Shown: piece by piece, positions 26,710-36,668 of the stretch
Numbering within the stretch: position 1 is the stretch's first letter
How the letters are laid out: every line of letters starts with the position of its first letter
Translations under genes and position numbers: made by a program
Source: Motiliproteus sediminis
Lineage (GTDB): Bacteria; Pseudomonadota; Gammaproteobacteria; Pseudomonadales; Balneatricaceae
Length of the DNA stretch: 64,000 nt
Direction of reading: 5' to 3'
NCBI RefSeq assembly: GCF_017912535.1
Contig: NZ_JAERQK010000009.1
Coordinates: 106,404-170,403 of the forward strand
Notes under the pieces: generated by a model
The model's input: the letters and a program-made list of their open reading frames with translations, nothing else
Databases searched by the model: none
What the model was told of the DNA's origin: nothing

Positions 26710-27837
26710 ATGCCGACCAAGATTCTCCTCGTCTTCGGAACCCGCCCTGAAGCAATCAAAATGGCGCCGCTGGTGTTGGCGCTGAAAAAGTCCGCTGATT
26801 TTGAAACCTACGTCTGCGTTACTGCTCAGCACCGCGAAATGCTGGATCAGGTTCTTAATCTGTTCGACATCCAGCCCGACTATGATCTCAACCTGATGAA
26901 AGCCGGGCAGTCGCTGACAGAAGTCACTTGTGCAGTCTTGCAGGGATTGGAGCCGGTGCTGCAGGAGCTGAAACCGGATCGCGTGCTGGTTCATGGTGAT
27001 ACCACCACCACCTTGGCAACGACTTTGGCGGCGTATTATCAACGGATCCCCGTGGGACACGTGGAAGCGGGGCTGCGTACGCACAATATCTACTCGCCTT
27101 GGCCGGAAGAGGTCAATCGTCGGGTGACCGGAGCGATCACGGATCTGCATTTCGCCCCAACGCTGAAATCACGGGATAACTTGTTGGCGGAGGCCGTAGA
27201 TTCGACGCAGATCGAAGTGACCGGCAACACGGTGATTGATGCGTTGTTGCATGTTGATCGCCGGCTGAACGAGGATCGCTCACTGGCGGCCGCGTTTGCG
27301 CAGCAGTTTGAGTGCTTGGAGCCGAATAAAAAGCTGATCTTGGTGACCGGCCACCGGCGAGAAAGCTTTGGTGGCGGGTTCGAGAACATCTGTCAGGCGC
27401 TATTGCAGTTGTCGCAGCGCGACGATGTGCAGGTATTGTATCCGGTCCACCTCAATCCCAACGTGCAGGAACCGGTAAAGCGCATTTTGGGTAGCGCCAA
27501 TAACGTGCTCTTGATTGAGCCCCAAGATTACTTGCCCTTCGTCTACCTAATGGGGCGTGCCTATCTTATTCTGACCGATTCGGGGGGAATTCAGGAGGAG
27601 GCTCCGTCGTTAGGGAAACCGGTGCTGGTGATGCGTGATACCACCGAACGCCCGGAGGCGGTGGACGCAGGTACGGTCAGGCTGGTGGGATCCGATTGTG
27701 AGCGGATCGTCGCCGAAGCGACTCGGTTGCTGGATGATGCCGCGCACTATCGTGCCATGAGCGTGGCCCATAACCCCTACGGGGACGGTGAGGCCTGCGC
27801 TCGCATTGTGGCGCGACTGCGTCAGGTACATGGGTAA
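26710..27837 (+). CDS. wecB: UDP-N-acetylglucosamine 2-epimerase (non-hydrolysing)
   Basis: This 375-residue GT-B-fold epimerase has [15 protein letters not shown] at 8-22, [45 protein letters not shown], and [29 protein letters not shown]. It interconverts UDP-GlcNAc and UDP-ManNAc. It is of the WecB class rather than the WbpI class, which acts on diacetamido-uronic sugars and begins differently. With wecC just downstream it gives UDP-ManNAcA. Its 3' end lies in a 25-bp near-tandem duplication that includes the stop codon. Confidence 0.96.
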   Translation: MPTKILLVFGTRPEAIKMAPLVLALKKSADFETYVCVTAQHREMLDQVLNLFDIQPDYDLNLMKAGQSLTEVTCAVLQGLEPVLQELKPDRVLVHGDTTTTLATTLAAYYQRIPVGHVEAGLRTHNIYSPWPEEVNRRVTGAITDLHFAPTLKSRDNLLAEAVDSTQIEVTGNTVIDALLHVDRRLNEDRSLAAAFAQQFECLEPNKKLILVTGHRRESFGGGFENICQALLQLSQRDDVQVLYPVHLNPNVQEPVKRILGSANNVLLIEPQDYLPFVYLMGRAYLILTDSGGIQEEAPSLGKPVLVMRDTTERPEAVDAGTVRLVGSDCERIVAEATRLLDDAAHYRAMSVAHNPYGDGEACARIVARLRQVHG

Positions 27838-27870
27838 TCAACTGAGTCAGGTACACGGGTAATCAATAGA
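27821..27870 (+). repeat. 25-bp imperfect tandem duplication over the wecB stop codon
   Basis: GTCAGGTACATGGGTAATCA starts at 27821 and a near copy (GTCAGGTACACGGGTAATCA) starts at 27846. The two 25-bp units match at 22 positions. The first unit holds the last codons and TAA of wecB; the second lies in the spacer before wecC. It looks like a replication-slippage duplication that has begun to diverge. Confidence 0.85.
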
Positions 27871-27886
27871 AGGGAGCAACGCCCGC

Positions 27887-29125
27887 ATGAGCTTTGAACG
27901 CGTTTCTGTAATCGGTTTGGGGTATATCGGTTTGCCAACGGCGGCGGTGCTGGCGTCGCGCGGTCTTGATGTGGTCGGCGTAGACGTCACCGAGCGCGCG
28001 GTGAACACCATCAACCGGGGGGAGGTTCATATCGTTGAGCCGGATCTTGATATCATCGTTAAAGCGGTGGTTACCACCGGTAAACTGCGGGCCACCCGGC
28101 AGCCGGAGCCAGCAGATGCCTTTATGATCGCAGTTCCGACTCCCTTTAAAGGTGACCACGAGCCAGACCTGAGTTATATCCGTGCCGCGGCCGAAGCGAT
28201 CGCGCCGGTGCTGGAGCAGGGCAATCTGGTCGTGCTGGAGTCAACATCGCCGGTGGGGGCAACGGAACAACTCTCGCAGTGGCTGGCGGAGTTTCGCCCC
28301 GATCTGCGTTTTCCTCACCAGCACAAAGATAAGCCCGATGTGAATCTTGCCCACTGCCCCGAGCGCGTTTTGCCCGGCCATGTGCTGCATGAGCTGGTGG
28401 CCAACGATCGCGTTATCGGTGGTCTGACCGAGGGCTGCGCCGAAAAGGCCAAAGCGCTGTATCAGACCTTCGTGCGCGGTGAGTGTATTACCACCGATGC
28501 GCGCACTGCGGAGATGTGTAAACTCACCGAGAACGCATTCCGGGATGTCAACATCGCCTTTGCCAATGAGTTGTCGATCATTGCGGACAAACAGCGGATC
28601 AATGTGTGGGAGCTGATCGAGCTGGCCAACCGCCATCCGCGTGTTAACATCCTGAATCCGGGCCCTGGGGTCGGGGGGCACTGCATCGCGGTGGACCCTT
28701 GGTTTATCGTCAGTGGTGCACCGGAAGAGGCACGGTTGATTCATACGGCGCGGCTGGTAAATGATGGCAAGCCTTACTATGTGCTGCAAAAGGTTCGCCA
28801 AGCGGCTGACCAGTTCAAGAAGCCGGTCATCGCCTGTCTGGGGCTGGCGTTTAAGGCCGACATCGATGACCTGCGTGAAAGCCCCGCCATGGCTATCGTT
28901 GAAACCCTGGCCAGAGAGCAGCTTGGCGAGCTGCTGATCGTCGAGCCCAATATTGATGAACTGCCCGTTTCGCTGGCTGAGGCGGGCTGCCGGCTGGTGG
29001 CTCTTGATGAAGCGTTGGAAAACTGTAATACCCTGGTGGCGCTGGTCGATCACAAACCGTTCAAACATATAGCGCTGTCGCGAATCGCCAGTAAAGTGGT
29101 AATTGACACCCGCGGGCTCTGGTAG
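27887..29125 (+). CDS. wecC: UDP-N-acetyl-D-mannosamine dehydrogenase
   Basis: This 412-residue UDP-sugar dehydrogenase has [19 protein letters not shown] at 5-23, the TSPVGATEQ segment, the CPERVLPG block, [14 protein letters not shown] and the catalytic cysteine in [15 protein letters not shown] near residue 264. [20 protein letters not shown] is the WecC-type version of the active-site loop. It oxidises UDP-ManNAc to UDP-ManNAcA in two NAD-dependent steps. Together with wecB it forms a two-gene supply unit; the product could feed the WecG-like transferase at the left end. Confidence 0.94.
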   Translation: MSFERVSVIGLGYIGLPTAAVLASRGLDVVGVDVTERAVNTINRGEVHIVEPDLDIIVKAVVTTGKLRATRQPEPADAFMIAVPTPFKGDHEPDLSYIRAAAEAIAPVLEQGNLVVLESTSPVGATEQLSQWLAEFRPDLRFPHQHKDKPDVNLAHCPERVLPGHVLHELVANDRVIGGLTEGCAEKAKALYQTFVRGECITTDARTAEMCKLTENAFRDVNIAFANELSIIADKQRINVWELIELANRHPRVNILNPGPGVGGHCIAVDPWFIVSGAPEEARLIHTARLVNDGKPYYVLQKVRQAADQFKKPVIACLGLAFKADIDDLRESPAMAIVETLAREQLGELLIVEPNIDELPVSLAEAGCRLVALDEALENCNTLVALVDHKPFKHIALSRIASKVVIDTRGLW

Positions 29126-29153
29126 CCAGCGAGACTCGCACGCAAGGATAACG

Positions 29154-30500
29154 ATGAAAGTATCAATTTTTGGTACCGGCTATGTCGGGTTGGTGACCGG
29201 AGCCTGTCTGGCGGAGGTCGGTCATGAGGTGTGTTGCGTTGATATTGACGCTGATAAGGTTGCGCGCCTGAAGCAGGGTGAGATACCGATCTATGAGCCT
29301 GGGTTGGATGATTATGTGCGCCGGGGCGTCGAACAGCAGCGGCTACATTTTACGACCGATGCCGAACAGGCGGTCAACTTTGGTGAGGTGCTGTTTATCG
29401 CCGTGGGGACGCCGCCGGATGAAGATGGCTCGGCGGATCTCCGCTACGTGCTGGACGTCGCTACTACCTGTGGCCGGTTTATGCAGGATGTTAAAACAGT
29501 TGTAACCAAGTCCACGGTGCCGGTAGGCACGTCGGACAAAGTGCGTGCCGCGGTAGCCGGTGCATTAGCCGACCGTCAGCTGGATCTCGACTTTGATGTG
29601 GTCTCCAACCCCGAATTCCTCAAAGAAGGTGCTGCGGTGGAGGATTTCATGCGTCCCGATCGCATTATTGTCGGTACCGATAGCGAGCGGGTGCGGCAGC
29701 AGGTGTTGAAGCTTTACAAGCCGTTTAACCGTCAGCGTGACCGGCTGGTGTTTATGGACATCCGCTCGGCGGAGCTGACCAAATATGCGGCCAACGCCAT
29801 GCTGGCGACCAAGATCAGCTTCATGAACGAGATGGCCAATCTGGCCGAGCGGCTGGGTGCCGATATCGAACAGGTGCGTCTCGGCATCGGCTCGGATCCT
29901 CGTATCGGTTACCACTTCATCTATCCCGGTTGCGGTTACGGCGGCTCCTGCTTTCCCAAGGATGTAAAAGCGTTGGAACGGACGGCCCGAGAAGTCGGCT
30001 ACCAGGCAGAGCTGTTGGCGGCAGTGGAGAGTGTTAACGGGCGGCAGAAGGAGCGGCTGTTTGAATTGTTGAGTACCCACTACCGGGGTGAGCTGCGCGG
30101 CAAAACCATTGCCCTCTGGGGGCTGGCGTTCAAACCTAAAACCGACGATATGCGGGAGGCCCCCAGCCGGGTGCTGATTGAGGCGTTGTGGGCTGCCGGC
30201 GCCTCGGTGCAGGCTTTTGATCCGGAGGCGATGGTGGAAACGGCTCGTATCTACGGTGATCGACCGGAACTGCGGCTGTGCCAGAGCCAGGACGATGCCC
30301 TCGTTGGTGCCGATTGTCTGGTAATTTGCACCGAGTGGAAGAGCTTCTGGGCACCGGATTTTGATGCCGTCATCTCTGCGTTGAATGACCCGGTGGTGGT
30401 CGATGGCCGCAACCTGTATGACCCGCAGCTGATGAAAGAGCGTGGTATCTGTTATTACGCTATCGGGCGCGGCGATAGTGTCAGACGACTGAACGGGTGA
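29154..30500 (+). CDS. ugd: UDP-glucose 6-dehydrogenase
   Basis: This 448-residue dehydrogenase has [21 protein letters not shown] at the N-terminus, STVPVGT near 120, [14 protein letters not shown] near 160, and the catalytic cysteine in [14 protein letters not shown] near 263. It makes UDP-glucuronate from UDP-glucose. The start was set at ATG 29154, after AGGA, although the frame extends upstream. With the UDP-glucuronate 4-epimerase at 33731 it could give UDP-galacturonate. Its class differs from the two other dehydrogenases of the locus. Confidence 0.95.
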   Translation: MKVSIFGTGYVGLVTGACLAEVGHEVCCVDIDADKVARLKQGEIPIYEPGLDDYVRRGVEQQRLHFTTDAEQAVNFGEVLFIAVGTPPDEDGSADLRYVLDVATTCGRFMQDVKTVVTKSTVPVGTSDKVRAAVAGALADRQLDLDFDVVSNPEFLKEGAAVEDFMRPDRIIVGTDSERVRQQVLKLYKPFNRQRDRLVFMDIRSAELTKYAANAMLATKISFMNEMANLAERLGADIEQVRLGIGSDPRIGYHFIYPGCGYGGSCFPKDVKALERTAREVGYQAELLAAVESVNGRQKERLFELLSTHYRGELRGKTIALWGLAFKPKTDDMREAPSRVLIEALWAAGASVQAFDPEAMVETARIYGDRPELRLCQSQDDALVGADCLVICTEWKSFWAPDFDAVISALNDPVVVDGRNLYDPQLMKERGICYYAIGRGDSVRRLNG

Positions 30501-30510
30501 TCCTGCGCCG

Positions 30511-32439
30511 ATGCTGAAGCGTCTGTTACGCCTGCAGAGATATCAGAAAGCGTTGCTGATCGCGCTGGCCGACACCGGCCTGGTGGTGGCGTCTCTGTGG
30601 GTGGCTTTCTCGTTGCGGTTGGGGGAGTTTTACTTGCCCAATGGCAACCAGTGGCTACTGTTTCTGGCGGCGCCGCTGATTGCGATCCCGGTGTTTATTC
30701 GCCTCGGTCTCTACCGTGCGGTTATCCGTTACATCGGCCATCGCGCCATGGTTACCGTAGGTTACGCCAACGCGCTGGTGGCGCTGTTGTGGTCGTTACT
30801 GCCGTTTTACATCAACCGTTTTCTCGAACTCGAGCTGTTCTCGCCCCGGTCGCTCCCCTTTATCTTCTGGATGGTGCTGTGTATCAGTATTGGTGGCAGT
30901 CGCCAGATGGCCCGCTGGTTTGTTTCCGGTAGTTTTCGTGCCCGGCGCGGTAACCATGTGCTGATATACGGTGCGGGTGAGGCGGGTGCTCAGTTGGCCA
31001 TGTCGATGGCCCCCAGCGCCGAAATTACCGTACTGGGTTTTGTAGATGATGCGCCGGAGCTGCGTGGACAGCAGATTGCCGGCTATCCGGTGCTCGGAGG
31101 GCGCGATGTTATCGGCGCGCTAAAGCTGGACTATGAGAACCTGGAGGTGTTGCTGGCGATGCCTTCGGCCAGCCGACAGCAGCGGCGCGACATCCTCAAT
31201 GCGCTGGAGAGTGAAGAGGTGGCGGTACGCACCATGCCATCATTGGATCAGGTGGCGCTTGGCCGTTCGGACATGACCGAGCTTAACGAGATTGACGTGA
31301 CTGACCTACTCGGGCGCGCGCCGGTGGAGGCTGACACGCAGCTGTTGGGCTCCTGTATCACCGGGCAGCAGGTGTTGGTGTCGGGTGCTGGAGGGTCCAT
31401 TGGCTCCGAGCTCTGTCGCCAGATTATAGAGCTGGGCCCGCGCAGGTTGGTGCTGGTCGAGCACGCCGAGTTTGCGCTGTTTGCCATCGAGCAGGACCTG
31501 CGTAAACGCTGCGTCCAGCAGCAGCTTGAGGTGGAGTTGGTGCCGTTGCTGGGGTCGGTGCTGGACCAGCCGCGAATGCTGGGCGTAATGAGCCGTTTTG
31601 AAATTTCAACGGTTTATCATGCTGCCGCCTACAAGCATGTGCCGCTGGTCGAGCAGAACGTGCTGCCTGGGGTCATCAATAACGTGATGGGTACCCGGGT
31701 GATGGCCGAAGCCGCGATCGCGGCGGGTGTTCGTCAGATGGTGCTGGTATCGACCGACAAGGCGGTTCGACCGACCAACACCATGGGCGCTAGCAAGCGG
31801 ATGGCCGAGATGGTGCTTCAGGGTTTGCAGCAACGGGTTGCGCCGGAACAGACCCGATTCGTGATGGTGCGTTTTGGCAATGTATTGGGATCGTCCGGCT
31901 CAGTCATTCCGTTGTTCAAGCGTCAGATTGCCCAAGGCGGACCGGTGACGGTGACGCACTCGGAGATTACCCGCTATTTTATGACCATTCCGGAAGCGGC
32001 GTCGTTGGTCATTCAGGCTGGTTCGATGGGCGAAGGGGGCGATCTTTTCGTGCTCGATATGGGGGAGCCGGTTCGCATTGCCGATCTGGCGCGACGTATG
32101 ATTCGCTTGAGCGGCTACCGGGTTGCGGCGCCGGAGCAGGGAGGAATCGACATCCACTACAGCGGTTTGCGCCCTGGCGAGAAGCTCTATGAAGAGCTGT
32201 TAATCGGCGATGCGGTAGCGGGTACACAGCACCCCCGTATCTTGGTTGCCAGGGAAACCGCCCCCGATGACGCTGAGATGGACGCGGCGCTGGAGCGCTT
32301 GCGGCAGTTGGCCGATGCCCAGGATGTTGCGGGAGTGCGGCAGCTATTGCTAGAACAAGTGGACGGGTTTGCGCCACAGTGCGAGATTCAGGATTGGCTG
32401 GTGGTTGCCGGCCGGTCGCCAAAGGAGAGTGAAGAATGA
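30511..32439 (+). CDS. wbpM: WbpM-like membrane UDP-GlcNAc 4,6-dehydratase
   Basis: This 642-residue protein has four N-terminal membrane helices, a CoA_binding_3-like domain ([16 protein letters not shown] near 151) and a C-terminal dehydratase ([18 protein letters not shown] near 290, [12 protein letters not shown], and MGASK at 425-429). Large membrane dehydratases of this kind have Met in place of the usual catalytic Tyr; M425 and K429 match that SMK arrangement. It makes UDP-4-keto-6-deoxy-GlcNAc, the precursor of QuiNAc and FucNAc. In Pseudomonas it marks the end of the O-antigen locus and feeds WbpV/WbpK and WbpL, homologues of which lie downstream here. Confidence 0.95.
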   Translation: MLKRLLRLQRYQKALLIALADTGLVVASLWVAFSLRLGEFYLPNGNQWLLFLAAPLIAIPVFIRLGLYRAVIRYIGHRAMVTVGYANALVALLWSLLPFYINRFLELELFSPRSLPFIFWMVLCISIGGSRQMARWFVSGSFRARRGNHVLIYGAGEAGAQLAMSMAPSAEITVLGFVDDAPELRGQQIAGYPVLGGRDVIGALKLDYENLEVLLAMPSASRQQRRDILNALESEEVAVRTMPSLDQVALGRSDMTELNEIDVTDLLGRAPVEADTQLLGSCITGQQVLVSGAGGSIGSELCRQIIELGPRRLVLVEHAEFALFAIEQDLRKRCVQQQLEVELVPLLGSVLDQPRMLGVMSRFEISTVYHAAAYKHVPLVEQNVLPGVINNVMGTRVMAEAAIAAGVRQMVLVSTDKAVRPTNTMGASKRMAEMVLQGLQQRVAPEQTRFVMVRFGNVLGSSGSVIPLFKRQIAQGGPVTVTHSEITRYFMTIPEAASLVIQAGSMGEGGDLFVLDMGEPVRIADLARRMIRLSGYRVAAPEQGGIDIHYSGLRPGEKLYEELLIGDAVAGTQHPRILVARETAPDDAEMDAALERLRQLADAQDVAGVRQLLLEQVDGFAPQCEIQDWLVVAGRSPKESEE

Positions 32440-33713
32440 AGACCTTAGCGGAGTCAAGGATTGCAGTGGTTGGTCTGGGCTATGTTGGCCTGCCGCTGGC
32501 GGTAGCGTTCGGACGGAACTATCCCACTTTGGGGTTCGATATAAACCAGTCGCGGGTTGCGGCCCTTGGTGAAGGGCGTGACAGCACGCTGGAAGTGTCG
32601 GAAGCGGAGCTGGCTGAGGCCGCGCAGCTACGTTTTTCCTGTGACCCTGAGGCGCTGGCCGAGTGCAATGTGTTTATTGTTACCGTGCCGACGCCGATTG
32701 ATGAACATAAACAACCGGATCTGACCCCCCTGCGTCGTGCCTCGGAGATGCTGGGCAAAGTGCTCCGGTCGGGTGATGTTGTGGTCTACGAATCGACCGT
32801 CTATCCGGGGGCGACGGAAGAGGAGTGTGTGCCGCTGCTGGAGCAGCATTCCGGGCTGCGGTTTAACCAGGACTTCTTCGTTGGATACAGTCCCGAGCGG
32901 ATCAATCCGGGCGACAAGTCGCACCGCCTCGAGAGTATTCTCAAGGTGACCTCCGGTTCCACCCCAGAGGTGGCGACGTTTGTGGACAGTCTGTATGCCA
33001 GCATCATCACCGCCGGCACTCACCGGGCAAGCAGTATTCGGGTGGCGGAAGCAGCCAAGGTTATCGAAAATACCCAGCGCGATCTGAACATCGCGCTGGT
33101 CAATGAGCTGGCGATCATTTTTGGTAAGCTCGGTATCGATACCGGCGAAGTGCTGGAAGCGGCTGGCACCAAATGGAATTTTCTACCCTTCCGTCCGGGA
33201 CTGGTCGGCGGTCACTGCATCAGTATCGACCCCTACTACCTGACCCATAAGGCACAGGCGATCGGCTACCACCCTGAGATTATTCTTGCGGGTCGACGTC
33301 TGAACGACAGCATGGGCGCGTATGTGGTGTCGCAGGTGATCAAGCGCATGACCCAAAAGCGAATTCAGGTGGTCGGTAGCCGAGTGCTGATCCTGGGGCT
33401 GACGTTCAAAGAAAACTGCCCTGACCTGCGTAACACACGGGTAGTCGATATGCTGCGTGAACTTGAGGAGTATCATGTGGGCGTGGATGTGTACGACCCC
33501 TGGGTGGATCCGGAAGAGGCTGAACAGGAGTACGGTATCTGCTTGACCCCGCAGCTGGAATCGGGAAGTTACGATGCGGTGATTGTCGCTGTCGCCCACG
33601 ATCAGTTCAAAGCGATGGGGCCGGAAGCCATTCGGGCACTGGGGAAGAGAGACTCGGTCATTTTTGATATTAAGCACCTGCTGCCGGCGGATATGGTAGA
33701 CGCGCGGCTGTAA
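32436..33713 (+). CDS. TviB/WbpO-type UDP-N-acetylhexosamine 6-dehydrogenase
   Basis: This 425-residue nucleotide-sugar dehydrogenase has [20 protein letters not shown] at 8-27, [31 protein letters not shown], and the catalytic cysteine in [18 protein letters not shown] near 258. [15 protein letters not shown] is characteristic of the TviB/WbpO/VipA class, which oxidises UDP-GlcNAc or UDP-GalNAc at C6. UDP-GlcNAcA from this enzyme could be the substrate of the 3-amino and amidination modules. It overlaps wbpM by four bases (ATGA). Confidence 0.9.
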   Translation: MKTLAESRIAVVGLGYVGLPLAVAFGRNYPTLGFDINQSRVAALGEGRDSTLEVSEAELAEAAQLRFSCDPEALAECNVFIVTVPTPIDEHKQPDLTPLRRASEMLGKVLRSGDVVVYESTVYPGATEEECVPLLEQHSGLRFNQDFFVGYSPERINPGDKSHRLESILKVTSGSTPEVATFVDSLYASIITAGTHRASSIRVAEAAKVIENTQRDLNIALVNELAIIFGKLGIDTGEVLEAAGTKWNFLPFRPGLVGGHCISIDPYYLTHKAQAIGYHPEIILAGRRLNDSMGAYVVSQVIKRMTQKRIQVVGSRVLILGLTFKENCPDLRNTRVVDMLRELEEYHVGVDVYDPWVDPEEAEQEYGICLTPQLESGSYDAVIVAVAHDQFKAMGPEAIRALGKRDSVIFDIKHLLPADMVDARL

Positions 33714-33730
33714 AACAGGAGGTTTTGCCA

Positions 33731-34744
33731 ATGAAAGTACTGGTCACGGGTGCTGCGGGCTTTATCGGCTTTCATGTCAGCCGCTATTTGCTGGATCGCG
33801 GCGATGAAGTGGTTGGGTTGGATAATCTCAATGACTACTACGCGGTTTCACTAAAGGAGGCGCGCTTGGCCGAGCTGGCGAAGCATGCCAACGCCGACCG
33901 TTTTCGTTTCGTTAAGCTGGATTTGGCCGACAACGAGGGGATCGAGCAGCTCTTTGCCAGCGAGGGTTTCGACCGGGTGGTGAATCTGGCAGCGCAGGCG
34001 GGTGTGCGTTACAGCATTGAGAATCCGCGCGCCTACATCGATAGCAATATCGTCGGTTTTCTCAACATTCTTGAAGGTTGCCGTCATCACGGAGTCCAAC
34101 ACCTCGTCTATGCCTCTTCCAGCTCGGTCTACGGCGCCAACGAAACCCTGCCGTTCTCGGTGCATGATAATGTCGACCATCCCTTGTCGCTGTATGCCGC
34201 GTCGAAAAAGTCCAACGAGCTGATGGCCCATACCTACAGCCACCTTTACGGCTTGCCGACCACGGGACTGCGTTTTTTCACCGTTTACGGCCCCTGGGGC
34301 CGCCCGGATATGGCGCTGTTTCTGTTTACCAAGGCGATTCGTGCTGGCGAGCCGATCAACGTGTTCAACTACGGCAAGCATCGGCGCGACTTTACCTATA
34401 TCGATGATATCGTTGAAGGGGTGGTACGCACGCTTGACCGAGTGGCGGAGCCGAACCCTGACTGGAATGGGAGTGCTCCCGATTCGGCCACCAGTAAGGC
34501 GCCGTGGAGGGTGTTTAACATCGGTAATCAGAGTCCGGTCGAGCTATTAACCTACATTAACTGCATCGAACAGGAGCTCGGTCGTAAGGCGGAGATGAAC
34601 CTGCTGCCATTGCAGCCTGGCGATGTACCCGATACCGCTTCGGACGTCCAGGCTCTGGTTGACTGGGTAGACTATCGGCCCTCCACGAGTGTCGAGGAGG
34701 GGGTAAAGCGTTTTATCGCCTGGTACTGTAAGCATTACGGCTAA
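33731..34744 (+). CDS. UDP-glucuronate 4-epimerase-like (CapI/LspL type)
   Basis: This 337-residue SDR has [20 protein letters not shown] at the start, [19 protein letters not shown] (characteristic of UDP-GlcA 4-epimerases), [10 protein letters not shown] and YAASKKSNE (Tyr-xxx-Lys), then [16 protein letters not shown]. It should interconvert UDP-GlcA and UDP-GalA using the ugd product. It lies immediately after the TviB-type gene, where Vi and O6 loci carry a UDP-GlcNAcA 4-epimerase, but it lacks the N-terminal extension of TviC/WbpP. ATG 33731 has AGGAGG eight bases upstream; a TTG two codons earlier was rejected. Confidence 0.9.
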   Translation: MKVLVTGAAGFIGFHVSRYLLDRGDEVVGLDNLNDYYAVSLKEARLAELAKHANADRFRFVKLDLADNEGIEQLFASEGFDRVVNLAAQAGVRYSIENPRAYIDSNIVGFLNILEGCRHHGVQHLVYASSSSVYGANETLPFSVHDNVDHPLSLYAASKKSNELMAHTYSHLYGLPTTGLRFFTVYGPWGRPDMALFLFTKAIRAGEPINVFNYGKHRRDFTYIDDIVEGVVRTLDRVAEPNPDWNGSAPDSATSKAPWRVFNIGNQSPVELLTYINCIEQELGRKAEMNLLPLQPGDVPDTASDVQALVDWVDYRPSTSVEEGVKRFIAWYCKHYG

Positions 34745-34769
34745 ATATATTTTGGGGGAGCAATCAGGT

Positions 34770-35666
34770 TTGAATCTACCTCGTTTCGCGGTGTTGTTGG
34801 CGGCATATAACGGGGTGCGCTGGCTTCCTGAGCAGTTCGAGAGCATATTAGGGCAATCTGAATCTGAGGTTACACTTTTTGTCAGTGTGGACCGATCCGA
34901 TGACGGAACCTATGAGTGGGTGACCCAGCAAGCCGCAGACGATCAACGTATCGTGGTGCTTCCCTATGGCGAAGTGTATGGAGGGGCTGCTCCAAATTTT
35001 TATCGTCTGGTTCGTGATGTTGACATTGCCGACTTTGATTATGTAGCGCTGGCGGATCAAGACGATATATGGTCACCCGATAAGCTCCGTCGAGCGGCCT
35101 GCCTTATGACTACAACGGGCTGTCAGGGCTATTCTAGCGATGTCATGGCTGTCTGGGAGGATGGCCGGGAAAAAGTGGTCAAGAAGTCACAGCCGCAGCG
35201 CCAGTGGGATTTTCTGTTTGAGTCGGCAGGGCCTGGTTGCACTTATGTGTTTGATAACCAGCTTGCGCTGAGTTTGCGGCGCCTTGTGACCGTGGAGTTT
35301 CCGCGAGTGTCTGAGATTGAGTTCCATGACTGGCTGTTCTACGCCTACTCTCGCTCGAAAGGTAGTCGCTGGCTTATTGATGATTATTGCGGGCTTAGAT
35401 ATCGACAGCATGAATCGAACCAATACGGTGCGAATGTCGGTTTGCAGCAGCTTATTAATCGCTTGGCTCAAATGAAGTCAGGCTGGTACTTTGACCAATC
35501 TCGAAAGATTGCGGCGGTCTGTGGACAGGATGATTCCGGTTTTGTACGGAGGATGCACCGCGGATATCTGGGGCGCCTGTTCGTAGCATTAAATATCGGT
35601 AAGACCCGAAGGCGGTTTCGGCATCGGATGGTTTTGCTGTTGTTGTGCGTTTTGAATGCCACTTGA
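34770..35666 (+). CDS. GT2-family glycosyltransferase (rhamnosyltransferase-like)
   Basis: This 298-residue GT-A enzyme has RFAVLLAAYNGVRWLPEQFESIL at the N-terminus, VSVDRSDDGTYEWV, and the metal-binding ALADQDDIWSPDKL near 90. The DQDDIW form is typical of alpha-1,3-rhamnosyltransferases of O-antigen loci, which would use dTDP-rhamnose from rfbBACD. It starts with TTG 34770, nine bases after GGGGGAG. Base composition is more AT-rich than in wbpM to 34,744, beginning a new segment that runs to the end of the locus. Confidence 0.86.
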   Translation: MNLPRFAVLLAAYNGVRWLPEQFESILGQSESEVTLFVSVDRSDDGTYEWVTQQAADDQRIVVLPYGEVYGGAAPNFYRLVRDVDIADFDYVALADQDDIWSPDKLRRAACLMTTTGCQGYSSDVMAVWEDGREKVVKKSQPQRQWDFLFESAGPGCTYVFDNQLALSLRRLVTVEFPRVSEIEFHDWLFYAYSRSKGSRWLIDDYCGLRYRQHESNQYGANVGLQQLINRLAQMKSGWYFDQSRKIAAVCGQDDSGFVRRMHRGYLGRLFVALNIGKTRRRFRHRMVLLLLCVLNAT

Positions 35667-35677
35667 GGCTGAGGTCA

Positions 35678-36625
35678 TTGACTATCTTGATTACAGGGGC
35701 CAATGGCTTCATAGGCAAGCAGCTTCACCGTCATTTTCTGAACCGAGGGTTTTCAGTCCGAGGGGTGGTGCGACATCGTGACAAACAGGGTGATGACGCA
35801 CAAGATTGCGTTGAGCTGGATGCGCCTCTCGAAACCTTCGATTGGACCAGGATTTTGGACGGAGTTGATACTATTGTCCATACGGCAGCGCGAGTCCATG
35901 TTTTTAAAGAGACCAGCCGTAATCCTCGCGAGGCTTTCAATTCAGTAAATGTTCAAGGCACATTGAATCTTGCTCGCTACGCTGCCCGAGCGGGTGTACA
36001 CCGTTTTGTTTTTTTTAGCTCGATAGGTGTTCATGGCTCCGAATGGGCAGCGCCTATCACCGAGCAATCGAATCTTGCCCCCCAAACTCCCTATGCTGAA
36101 TCCAAATTGAGAGCCGAAAAAGAACTGGAAAGCGTCTGTTCTGGATCAGAAATGGAGTTTGTCATTATTCGTCCGCCATTGGTGTTTGGTGCCGGTGCCC
36201 CCGGTAATATTGATCGGTTGGTCAGGCTGGTTCGATTTGGACTGCCTCTGCCTTTCAGAGGGGTGAATAATCGTCGTAGCGTAGTGTCGATTGCTAATCT
36301 TTGTGCGTTTGTTGAGCTTTGCGTCACTAGACCGGAGGCCGCCGGAGAGGTGTTTCTCGTTGCGGATAATGAGGCCGTTTCAACCATGGATATGGTTAAT
36401 GCCATTGCCGAGGGTTTGGGGCGGAAATCCGTGTCGTTTTACTTTCCGCCAAGCGTGATTCGTCTGCTACTCAGGCTACTTGGGCAGAGCCGGCTGTATG
36501 CGCAATTATTTCGATCGTTAGAAATAGACACTGGAAAAGCGAGAGAATTGTTGGGTTGGTCTGGTGGGGTCCCTACTCGCGATGCGTTGCGTGAGATGAG
36601 CAGCGCCTCAGCGTCGGAGCAATGA
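35678..36625 (+). CDS. NAD-dependent epimerase/reductase of the WbpV/WbpK type
   Basis: This 315-residue SDR starts with TILITGANGFIGKQLHRHFL and has HTAARVHVF, the SSIGVHG active-site Ser segment, YAESK (Tyr-xxx-Lys) and RPPLVFGAGAPGN. The class reduces the WbpM product UDP-4-keto-6-deoxy-GlcNAc at C4, giving UDP-QuiNAc (WbpV-like) or UDP-FucNAc (WbpK-like). The adjacent initiating transferase would use it. TTG 35678 was chosen, as it gives a standard N-terminus and has GAGG nine bases upstream; GTG 35645 and TTG 35663 in the same frame overlap the previous gene. Confidence 0.85.
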   Translation: MTILITGANGFIGKQLHRHFLNRGFSVRGVVRHRDKQGDDAQDCVELDAPLETFDWTRILDGVDTIVHTAARVHVFKETSRNPREAFNSVNVQGTLNLARYAARAGVHRFVFFSSIGVHGSEWAAPITEQSNLAPQTPYAESKLRAEKELESVCSGSEMEFVIIRPPLVFGAGAPGNIDRLVRLVRFGLPLPFRGVNNRRSVVSIANLCAFVELCVTRPEAAGEVFLVADNEAVSTMDMVNAIAEGLGRKSVSFYFPPSVIRLLLRLLGQSRLYAQLFRSLEIDTGKARELLGWSGGVPTRDALREMSSASASEQ

Positions 36626-36668
36626 TACAAATGTTAGTGATAGCAATACAATTTCACGGGTACTGAGG

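Noticed and set aside
28241..29068. 275-codon minus-strand frame opposite wecC
   Set aside because: wecC is complete with catalytic motifs; the antisense frame is unsupported.
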